Shown here: positions 7,190 to 12,198 of the stretch, in pieces
How positions within the stretch are numbered: position 1 is the first letter of the stretch
Layout of the letters: every line of letters begins with the position of its first letter
DNA from: UKL13-2 sp031431435
GTDB taxonomy: Bacteria; Pseudomonadota; Gammaproteobacteria; Burkholderiales; Usitatibacteraceae
Assembly: GCA_031431435.1 (NCBI GenBank)
Contig: JANPDI010000261.1
Location: 1-12,198 of the forward strand
Length of the DNA: 12,198 nt
Direction: 5' to 3'
The notes under the pieces: generated by a model
What the model was told of the DNA's origin: nothing
Seen by the model: only the letters and a program-made list of their open reading frames with translations
Databases searched by the model: none
Program-made: the position numbers and the translations under genes

Positions 7190-8350
7190 TTAGGTTTTTG
7201 CCGGTGCCGCGTCGAGCAGCTTCAACAAAGCAGCTTCTCGTTCGGCAGTCAGACCGGCGCGCATGGTTTTTTTACGCTCAACCGGCTGCTGCTCCCACCA
7301 GGCCAGGGTATCTTTGGCCGTCACCGCCAGCGGTCGAAACGTCAGGCCGGCGGTGATTGCGCGGTTGTTGCGACGACGGTGAAACCCGCCGGTTTCGCCC
7401 TTGCCCGGTACCCACACCGGCATATCGCTCCACATGTTGACCTTGTTTTGCGCCAAAAACTCTGCCGATGCCTCGCGTAACTTCGCACCACTCGCCGTCA
7501 CCGCGCGAATGCCGTAAAGCAGCGCACCCATCGATAACTCGTAGTCCGGACCATGGCCGTTAAAGTCGCCGAGCGCTTTGGTTTCGGCAACACGGATCGT
7601 CCACTCCGCCAAATCGCGCGCATCAATAAATTGCACCGGGTCATTTGCCGGTGGCACCAACACCTCGCCACCGCGCGCCAGACGCACCGGCCAATAGCTG
7701 AAACGATCAGTCTCATCACCCGGGCCGACGATCAAGCCGGGACGGATGACGGTGGTGGCACCTTTGAACTGCCGGTGTGCCTCGTCTTCGCTGAACGCTT
7801 TGAGCGGGCCGTACAAACGCATGTTTGCCCGTAACGAGGCGTTATTTTCAGCAAATGCATCCTTGCCGGCGTAAACCTCGCGCGTGGCGGTTTCGTCGCT
7901 GCCCGGCTTGCTGGAATCGGTATAAACAGAAATTGTCGAAATAAAGATGTAGTGTTTGACGTTGCCTTTTAATACCGTTGCGGCGTCGCGCACCCAATGG
8001 GGCAGGGTGGTTGGATTGTCAATACATACATCCCATTTGAGACCCTTCAGGGCGGCGTAATCGTTGGTGTCGCGGTCACCCACCAATTCCTCGACCTCGG
8101 CCGGCCACTCACGTGGTCGCCGACCGCGATTAAACAACGTGACCTTGTGACCGCGACTCAAAGCGTAACGAACCTGGTGCGGGCCGGTGAAGCCGGTGCC
8201 GCCCAAGATCAGAATGGACAGCGGTTTGTCAGCCGTTGTACCGACGCCTGACAATGTGGCGACAGACGGGGCGGCGGAGGACGCCATTGGCAGCATGACA
8301 CCTACTGCCGCAGTGGCGCTGATACCAAGCATTTCACGTCGGGTGGGCAT
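7190..8350 (-). CDS. Tat-signal NAD-dependent epimerase/dehydratase family protein
   Basis: A 386-residue extended short-chain dehydrogenase-like protein. The start MPTRREMLGISATAAVG is a twin-arginine signal (R4-R5), followed by a hydrophobic core and an Ala-rich cleavage region around residues 20-28. This predicts export of the folded protein. The NAD-binding loop GGTGFTG is at 50-56, YGPLK at about 180-184 could be the YxxxK pair, and RPGLIVGPGDETDRF is a conserved family block. The ATG at 8350 is preferred because AGGAG (8362 to 8358) lies 7 bases upstream; in-frame starts farther out (ATG 8365, TTG 8374) lack one. It is first in a two-gene unit with the oxidoreductase at 5906-7168 and is divergent from the USP at 8510. 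The substrate is unknown. An exported cofactor-binding SDR is unusual but has relatives. Confidence 0.85.
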   Translation of the reverse strand: MPTRREMLGISATAAVGVMLPMASSAAPSVATLSGVGTTADKPLSILILGGTGFTGPHQVRYALSRGHKVTLFNRGRRPREWPAEVEELVGDRDTNDYAALKGLKWDVCIDNPTTLPHWVRDAATVLKGNVKHYIFISTISVYTDSSKPGSDETATREVYAGKDAFAENNASLRANMRLYGPLKAFSEDEAHRQFKGATTVIRPGLIVGPGDETDRFSYWPVRLARGGEVLVPPANDPVQFIDARDLAEWTIRVAETKALGDFNGHGPDYELSMGALLYGIRAVTASGAKLREASAEFLAQNKVNMWSDMPVWVPGKGETGGFHRRRNNRAITAGLTFRPLAVTAKDTLAWWEQQPVERKKTMRAGLTAEREAALLKLLDAAPAKT

Positions 8351-8391
8351 TGATCGGCTCCTCATCGTCGACAATTGAATTTATCGGGCAA

Positions 8392-8414
8392 TTATGCCGC
8401 CGTCTGCGGCATAA
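8392..8414. promoter_or_regulatory. Nine-base perfect inverted repeat, candidate operator
   Basis: TTATGCCGC (8392-8400) and GCGGCATAA (8406-8414) flank the 5-base loop CGTCT in the divergent region between the Tat-signal gene and the USP gene. On the minus strand the proximal arm contains CATAAT, a possible -10 for the Tat-signal gene, so a bound regulator would cover that promoter. No T-run follows on either strand, which argues against a terminator. A second inverted repeat, ACCGTT (8421-8426) / AACGGT (8431-8436), lies next to it. Confidence 0.45.
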
Positions 8415-8439
8415 AACCGCACCGTTCATTAACGGTATG

Positions 8440-8480
8440 ATGATTCAGGTCAAATACACCTGAGGGCTTTGTGGCAACAT
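8440..8480 (+). promoter_or_regulatory. FNR/ANR-like box and -10 of the first USP gene
   Basis: ATGAT-TCAG-GTCAA (8440-8453) matches the FNR consensus TTGAT-N4-ATCAA at 8 of 10 positions. A -10-like CAACAT (8475-8480) is centred 31 bp from the box centre, as in class II FNR promoters (box at -41.5). The -10 is weak (3 of 6). TCAGGT (8445-8450) / ACCTGA (8458-8463) is a further inverted repeat overlapping the box. The call gains weight from the same geometry before two other USP genes here. Confidence 0.5.
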
Positions 8481-8509
8481 AGGCTCAACCATTTTGAGGA
8501 GACACGAAG

Positions 8510-8932
8510 ATGAAAGTATTAGTCGCCGTTGACGGATCTGCGTCAAGTTTACGGGCAGTTGAATATGTGACAAAGCACGCTGATGTGTTTGGCGTCACGC
8601 CTGACATTACATTGGTTACCGTCCATCTGCCGATACCGTCGCCGCGTGCAAAGGCATGGGTTGGCAAGGACGTGGTTGATGAGTATTACGCCGATGAGTC
8701 CGCTGCCGCACTCGCGGATGCGCTTGCCCTCCTCAAGTCAGTCGGACGCAGTGCAAAGGTGGTTACGCTGGTCGGTGAACCGGGGCATGAGGTGGCGGTG
8801 ACGGCAAAGGACGGCTATCAAATGGTTGTCATGGGTACCCATGGCCGCACCGCGCTGGGCAATCTGGTGATGGGCTCAGTTGCCAACCGTACCGTCGCCG
8901 AATCGCCGGTACCGGTGCTGCTGGTAAAATAA
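8510..8932 (+). CDS. Universal stress protein, UspA family
   Basis: A 140-residue single-domain USP. These small cytoplasmic ATP-binding alpha/beta proteins help survival under stress and, in many proteobacteria, during oxygen limitation or energy starvation. MKVLVAVDGS is the first strand with its acidic residue D8. MVVMGTHGRTALGNLVMGS carries the full ATP-binding signature G-x2-G-x9-G-S (G109, G112, G122, S123), and PVPVLLVK is the last strand. The start ATG follows GAGGAG (8496-8501) by 8 bases. It is divergent from the Tat-signal gene and convergent with the USP at 8996. An FNR-like box lies upstream. The mini-USP at 2633 resembles both ends of this protein more than those of the other USPs here. 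The gene appears intact. Confidence 0.93.
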   Translation: MKVLVAVDGSASSLRAVEYVTKHADVFGVTPDITLVTVHLPIPSPRAKAWVGKDVVDEYYADESAAALADALALLKSVGRSAKVVTLVGEPGHEVAVTAKDGYQMVVMGTHGRTALGNLVMGSVANRTVAESPVPVLLVK

Positions 8933-8939
8933 CGCGGTG

Positions 8940-8973
8940 CGATTGCCGCGACAGTTTGCCGCCGTGGCAATCG
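8940..8973. terminator. Bidirectional hairpin between convergent USP genes
   Basis: CGATTGCC (8940-8947) pairs with GGCAATCG (8966-8973) and the stem extends three more pairs inward (one G-T), leaving a 12-base loop. It fills the 63-base gap between the two convergent stress-protein genes, where a shared terminator is expected. T-runs are poor: on the minus strand a TTATTTTA follows after a 7-base gap, and on the plus strand only TTGAATC. Confidence 0.45.
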
Positions 8974-8995
8974 TTGAATCAAGTACCTGACCGCG

Positions 8996-9457
8996 TCACC
9001 GGCAAACGAGTACCGGAATCTTCGAATGCGTCAGGACTTTTGTGGTCTCGCTGCCGAGCAAAATGGCCGAGAGGCCGCGCCGACCGTGCGAAGCCATCAC
9101 AATCAAGTCGCATTTCTGTTTCTTGGCGGCCTCGATAATGGCGTTGTAGGGCTCGATGTCGGCAATCGACAAAAACTGTATCTTGACCGGAATCGCATTG
9201 GCCCCGTGCTTTTTAGCGATGCGTTTTTTGACATCCGCTTGGACGTTGCCGGCATGTTTGTCGTTGATGGCCTTCCACTCCTTGGTCGTGATTGGATCAA
9301 ACACAAAACCGTCGCCGGCGTATACCGGTGGGTAGGGTGGCGAGACCGTCAGCACAGTGACTTTGGCGTCGAACGAACGCGCCATGGTAATTGCGGTATC
9401 AAGTGCCTTCAGAGAGACCGTGCTACCGTCGGTTGGGAACAACAAGTGCTTATACAT
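8996..9457 (-). CDS. Universal stress protein, UspA family
   Basis: A 153-residue USP, distinct from the one at 8510. It begins MYKHLLFPTDGS and ends KIPVLVCR. The ATP-binding segment is MASHGRRGLSAILLGSETTK: the first glycine of G-x2-G is alanine (A122), a common variant with the ASHGRRG wording, and G125, G135 and S136 are kept. A proline/aromatic insert PPYPPVYAGDGF (40-51) follows strand two. The ATG at 9457 is chosen because GGAGG lies 5 bases upstream; the frame is open farther upstream but without support. It is divergent from the MFS gene, and the intergenic DNA has a perfect FNR box with a -10 at class II spacing. This suggests induction when oxygen is low. Confidence 0.93.
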   Translation of the reverse strand: MYKHLLFPTDGSTVSLKALDTAITMARSFDAKVTVLTVSPPYPPVYAGDGFVFDPITTKEWKAINDKHAGNVQADVKKRIAKKHGANAIPVKIQFLSIADIEPYNAIIEAAKKQKCDLIVMASHGRRGLSAILLGSETTKVLTHSKIPVLVCR

Positions 9458-9522
9458 TGATGCCTCCGGGGCAATTAGGGAAACGATGGCAACAGCGCAA
9501 TGGCCGGTAGCCCAGTGAATCA

Positions 9523-9563
9523 ATCGTATCGGGATGCGCCGCAAACACATTGATTTTTATCAA
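9523..9563 (-). promoter_or_regulatory. Perfect FNR/ANR box with class II promoter geometry
   Basis: TTGAT-TTTT-ATCAA (9550-9563) is an exact palindromic FNR/ANR consensus. On the minus strand TACGAT (9528 to 9523; 4 of 6 to TATAAT) is centred 31 bp downstream of the box centre, so transcription would start near 9516 and leave a leader of about 59 bases before the USP start at 9457. The box is symmetric and could also act on the divergent MFS gene, where TGCAAT (9583-9588) is a poorer -10 at 29 bp. Confidence 0.75.
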
Positions 9564-9652
9564 ACTAACGCATCGTTTTTCGTGCAATGTTGCGCTGCCG
9601 TGGTGTATTTGCGACTAGACTGCAACGATCCCAGCCAACCGCACAATCCGCG

Positions 9653-10900
9653 ATGCCAGCGCCGCCTGCCAATCAGAATCCTGATCCGCCGACAACCGCG
9701 CGTGGTCATACACGCATGCCGCTGGCGGTGTATACGATCGGTGCGGTCAGCATGTTGAACGACATCGCGACCGAAATGGTGACGCCGATTATTCCGATCC
9801 TGCTCGCCACGGTTATGCAGAGCGGCCCGGTGGTACTCGGCTTGGTCGAAGGGGTGGCGAATGCCGTCGCCTGTGTCGTGCAGATTTGGGCGGGCCGATT
9901 CTCCGACGCGCGCGGCGGGCAACGAAAACCGTTGGCGGTAAGTGGCTATTTGGTTTCGAATGCGGTGCGGCCGATGCTGGGATTCGCCCTGGTTTGGTGG
10001 CACGTGGTGCTGATCCGCGCGCTGGATCGCGTCGGCAAAGGCATCCGTAATGCCCCGCGTGACGCGTTGATTGTTGATCTCGCGCCGGCCAATATGCGGG
10101 CGCGGGCATTCGGCATTCATCGTGCGTTTGATAATCTCGGCGCGGTGGGCGGCGCATTGTTGGGCGCACTGATCATCTCGACCTTTTCGGCGGATCTGAA
10201 ACAAATGCTGCTGATTTCGGCGATTCCCGGACTGCTGTGTGTGGCGCTGCTTGCCTTTGGTGTGCGCGATGTCAAAAAATCCATTCCGCCGACGCCGATG
10301 AATTTATCGCTGCGCTGGTCGGAGGTGCCGCATCACGCACGCGGCTATTTGCTGACGGTGATGATGTTCACGTTTGCGCGCACCGCCGAATTGTTTATCG
10401 TCTTGCGTGCCCACGAACTGGGCGCGTCGACTGTGCATGCGTTGTTGTTATGGGCGGCGCTGAATTTTGTGAAAATATTTGCCAACTATGCAGCCGGGGT
10501 CTGGGCGGATCGTTATGGTCGGTTCTCCATGTTGATCCCCGGCTGGCTGTTGCACAGTGTTGCGATGCTGGGGTTTTGTTTTGTCTCAACACTGGCAAGC
10601 CTTTGGGTGGCCGCCATGTTATTCGGTGTGGCGATGTCGATCAGCGAAGGCGTGGAGCGGGCGGTGATGGGTGACTTTGCCGACGAAACATCCCGCGGCA
10701 CGCTATTCGGCTGGTACTACGCGCTGGTCGGCATTGCCTCGATTCCGGCGGGATTGATACTCGGGTTGTTGTGGCAGACATTTGGCGCAACGGCGGCGTA
10801 TGCGTTTGCCGGGGTGGCAGGGCTGGCGGCGACGGCAATTTTGCACTTCAACATTGCGCCGGCACTGGCGGCGCGTGCGGCGCGGGCAGCGACCCCGTGA
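9653..10900 (+). CDS. Major facilitator superfamily transporter
   Basis: A 415-residue inner-membrane permease with about 12 hydrophobic segments. The first segment, PLAVYTIGAVSMLNDIATEM, starts at residue 23. A motif-A-like loop GRFSDARGGQRK is at 81-92 and its second-half counterpart is VWADRYGRFS. RVGKGIRNAPRDAL (126-139) is the signature of a common but poorly characterised MFS subgroup, and FDNLGAVGGALLG is a motif-C-like stretch in TM5. The substrate cannot be deduced. The frame is open from ATG 9587, but codon choice before 9653 looks non-coding and no start has a ribosome-binding site; ATG 9716, just before TM1, is a real alternative. It is divergent from the USP at 8996 and shares the FNR-box region. 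The following glutaredoxin-like gene starts 71 bases later. Confidence 0.87.
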   Translation: MPAPPANQNPDPPTTARGHTRMPLAVYTIGAVSMLNDIATEMVTPIIPILLATVMQSGPVVLGLVEGVANAVACVVQIWAGRFSDARGGQRKPLAVSGYLVSNAVRPMLGFALVWWHVVLIRALDRVGKGIRNAPRDALIVDLAPANMRARAFGIHRAFDNLGAVGGALLGALIISTFSADLKQMLLISAIPGLLCVALLAFGVRDVKKSIPPTPMNLSLRWSEVPHHARGYLLTVMMFTFARTAELFIVLRAHELGASTVHALLLWAALNFVKIFANYAAGVWADRYGRFSMLIPGWLLHSVAMLGFCFVSTLASLWVAAMLFGVAMSISEGVERAVMGDFADETSRGTLFGWYYALVGIASIPAGLILGLLWQTFGATAAYAFAGVAGLAATAILHFNIAPALAARAARAATP

Positions 10901-10971
10901 ACCTGACGGTTCTGCAGGAAATGATTACGGCATAATCGGCTCAGCATTTCTCCAAACCAGAGAGGTTCATC

Positions 10972-11334
10972 ATGTCACGCCCAATTCTCGACGACGCGCA
11001 TATCCATTCCGCCATCCGCGATGAGGTGGCGACGCACCACATTGATATTGTTGATGAAGTCCGCGCAGCGATTGCGGCGCATCCGGTGGTGGTGGTCGGC
11101 ATGGCGCAAAACCCGATGCCAAAAAAAGCGCGCAAGGCGCTGGATGAGGCCGGCGTCGCTTATCACTATCTTGAGTACGGCAGTTATTTCAACAATTGGC
11201 GGCGGCGCAATGCCTTAAAGATGTGGAGCGGGTGGCCGACCTTTCCGATGGTGTTTGTCAACGGCACACTGGTCGGCGGTGCAAAAGACGTCGCCCGCCT
11301 GATTGCCAGCGGAGAACTTAAAAAGTTGCTGTGA
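10972..11334 (+). CDS. Glutaredoxin-fold protein without cysteine
   Basis: A 120-residue protein resembling monothiol (Grx4-type) glutaredoxins. HPVVVVGMAQNP is the strand before the active site, WPTFPMVFVNG carries the cis-proline T-F-P of the glutathione site, and VGGAKDVARLIASGEL matches the GG-x-x-D glutathione-binding turn and last helix. Where the family has CGFS or CPYC, this protein reads NPMPKKA, and there is no cysteine anywhere. Thiol-disulfide exchange and ordinary Fe-S ligation by this chain are therefore ruled out, though glutathione or partner binding remains possible. W-R-R-R and KMWSGW blocks are further visible features. The start ATG follows AGAGG (10961-10965) by 6 bases. 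CATAAT (10931-10936) is a possible -10. It lies between the MFS gene and a USP remnant. Confidence 0.85.
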   Translation: MSRPILDDAHIHSAIRDEVATHHIDIVDEVRAAIAAHPVVVVGMAQNPMPKKARKALDEAGVAYHYLEYGSYFNNWRRRNALKMWSGWPTFPMVFVNGTLVGGAKDVARLIASGELKKLL

Positions 11335-11343
11335 TTCCACCTG

Positions 11344-11370
11344 CAGCGGGTTGCCACCGGCTGTTATTTG
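11344..11370 (+). terminator. Probable intrinsic terminator after the glutaredoxin-like gene
   Basis: CAGC (11344-11347) and GGT (11349-11351) pair with ACC (11356-11358) and GCTG (11360-11363) around a TGCC loop, with one G-G mismatch, followed by TTATTTG. It begins 10 bases after the stop codon and directly precedes the FNR-like box at 11368. Confidence 0.45.
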
Positions 11371-11408
11371 ATAAACGTCAAGGCGCCGCGAGACAATGCG
11401 TCAATACT
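11368..11408 (+). promoter_or_regulatory. FNR/ANR-like box and -10 of the decayed USP gene
   Basis: TTGAT-AAAC-GTCAA (11368-11381) matches the FNR consensus at 9 of 10 positions. AATACT (11403-11408; 4 of 6 to TATAAT) is centred 31 bp from the box centre, the same spacing as at the other two USP promoters. Transcription would start near 11415. The promoter looks better preserved than the gene behind it. Confidence 0.65.
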
Positions 11409-11467
11409 GAACATATTAGTGGGCGTCTATTTGGATGACCGCCCGGATCAGCCTTTCCGGAGGAGCC

Positions 11468-11915
11468 GTGTTCAAGAAAATTCTCGTCCCCGCTGACGGT
11501 TCACCGCTCTCCCGGCAAGCTGCGCAGGCGGCGGTCACACTCGCGCGCGATGTCGGTGGTGAAATTGTCGGCTTTATCGCCACGCCGGTTTATAAGATGC
11601 GCGTGATTGAGGACGCGGCGTTTGCGCCCGGCACGCTTTCTGAGAGCGGCTTCACCAAGGCGGTGAAACGAAATGCCAAAAAGTACCCGGGCGAAATTTA
11701 ACAGATGGCAAAGGTGCTTGCGGTGCCGTTCAGTGGTGTCCCGGTTACCAGTGAAAACCCGGCACAGGCGATTGTCGATGCGGCTGCGCAGTATGGATGC
11801 GGCCTACTATGTACGAGACCGCACCGACGCGGCGCCGTCGCCCAACTACTCTTGGGTTGGGTGGCCACCGAGGTGTAATCAGCGTCGGCGATGCTGTTGC
11901 CCGTGTTTCGTGTGG
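11468..11915 (+). pseudogene. Decayed universal stress protein gene
   Basis: From GTG 11468, preceded by GGAGGAG (11459-11465), the frame reads VFKKILVPADGSPLSRQAAQ, a typical USP start, and runs 77 codons to TAA 11699-11701. The same frame continues after that stop with QMAKVLAVPFSGVPV, NPAQAIVDAAAQYGCGLL, a damaged binding loop (TRPHRRG where ASHGRRG is expected) and QLLLGWVATEV (W where S is expected). A second TAA (11876-11878) follows, then AMLLPVFRV, which resembles a USP last strand. The lost gene was therefore of normal length (about 150 codons), and at least two stops plus substitutions in the ATP loop have inactivated it. A frame open from ATG 11435 adds 11 residues, probably not real. 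It is close in wording to the USP at 8996. Confidence 0.8.
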
Positions 11916-11933
11916 CCAAGCGCGGCCAAGCGC
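11914..11933 (+). repeat. Two tandem copies of a 10-base unit
   Basis: GGCCAAGCGC occurs twice in direct succession (11914-11923 and 11924-11933) at the end of the decayed USP gene. This is a likely replication-slippage duplication with no evident role. Confidence 0.7.
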
Positions 11934-12040
11934 GTCTAAGTAACAGCCGTCCTTTAAATGTGATCAATAGTGCATCTCTGAAAGTGTCTACTTGTCTTTT
12001 TCAAACGCATCCATTTGGCATGACATAAGCCGGTTCGTAC

Positions 12041-12079
12041 GGCATGTGGTCGGACGCACGTGGCTAAGGCATGTGGTCG
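12041..12079 (+). repeat. Direct repeat of 12 bases, 27 bases apart
   Basis: GGCATGTGGTCG is found at 12041-12052 and 12068-12079. The offset is nine codons in the frame of the partial gene at 12046, giving RHVVGRTWL followed by RHVVAGAFL. An old duplication at the start of the signal peptide would explain it and blurs which start codon is used. Confidence 0.6.
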
Positions 12080-12198
12080 CTGGTGCGTTCTTGTTGCTTG
12101 CGCACCAGGCAAATGGGGCCACAACCACCATCCCAGATTTTACCGAGCTGGAGCAGGCCGGCGCGGTGATCGGCAAAGTCCATATCAATGCGCAGAAT
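12046..12198 (+). CDS. Start of a secreted, possibly BamA-like outer-membrane protein (partial)
   Basis: The frame is open from just after TAG 11968-11970 to the end of the window. From GTG 12046 it encodes a basic start (VGRTWLRHVV), a hydrophobic core (AGAFLLLAHQ) and a plausible signal-peptidase site near ANGA, then TTTIPDFTELEQAGAVIG followed by KVHINAQN. The last part resembles the beginning of the mature region in BamA/D15-like outer-membrane proteins (GAVIGxIxI...QN), recalled from memory. The C-terminal barrel, if any, lies beyond the edge. GTG 12073 is an alternative start, and neither has a clear ribosome-binding site. It is the first gene after the USP remnant and appears unrelated to it. 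Confidence 0.5.
   Translation, partial: MVGRTWLRHVVAGAFLLLAHQANGATTTIPDFTELEQAGAVIGKVHINAQN

Noticed and set aside
9587..9652. Longer N-terminus of the MFS protein from ATG 9587
   Set aside because: Codon use looks non-coding, no ribosome-binding site is present, and the start would lie only 24 bp from the FNR box.
11954..11967. A further FNR-like box, TTAAA-TGTG-ATCAA
   Set aside because: Only the right half-site is good (8/10 overall) and no -10 sits 31 bp away; not supported enough to add to the regulon.
11914..12079. Short direct repeats as a CRISPR or attachment site
   Set aside because: Only two copies each, of different units and without regular spacers; slippage duplications explain them.

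Overview
The window looks like chromosomal accessory DNA of a beta- or gammaproteobacterium. The evidence is moderate-to-high GC, FNR/ANR-type binding sites, a Tat signal peptide, Shine-Dalgarno leaders of AGGAG/GGAGG type, and an outer-membrane (BamA-like) protein starting at the right edge. No rRNA, tRNA or CRISPR array is visible.

Layout. (1) 1-~1190: an IS110-family insertion sequence with an intact DEDD recombinase gene and a structured leader that may encode a bridge RNA. It abuts a small minus-strand remnant of a gene whose full-length relative lies at 5906-7168. (2) 1565-5607, plus strand: an AdhP-type zinc alcohol dehydrogenase frameshifted at an A7 tract, a 49-codon universal stress protein (USP) that has lost its middle, and a large P2-type cation ATPase whose first possible start overlaps the mini-USP stop. 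(3) 5701-~5905: a truncated, frameshifted start of a ketopantoate-reductase (PanE/ApbA) gene. (4) 5906-8350, minus strand: a two-gene unit made of a Tat-signal NAD-dependent epimerase-like protein and a saccharopine-dehydrogenase-like oxidoreductase, with an intrinsic terminator behind it. (5) 8510-11334: two intact USP genes facing each other, an MFS transporter divergent from the second USP, and a cysteine-free glutaredoxin-fold protein. (6) 11468-~11915: a decayed USP gene. (7) 12046-12198: the first codons of a probable secreted or outer-membrane protein.

The clearest regulatory signal is a shared promoter design. FNR-like boxes at 8440-8453, 9550-9563 (a perfect TTGAT-N4-ATCAA) and 11368-11381 each lie upstream of a USP gene. 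In all three a -10-like hexamer is centred 31 bp from the box centre, the geometry of a class II FNR/ANR promoter. Together with the alcohol dehydrogenase, the cation ATPase and the glutaredoxin-like protein, this suggests a low-oxygen/energy-stress gene cluster.

The same stretch is visibly decaying: a frameshifted adhP, a mini-USP, a panE stub, a reductase fragment and a USP with stop codons. Two of the frameshifts fall in A7 homopolymers.
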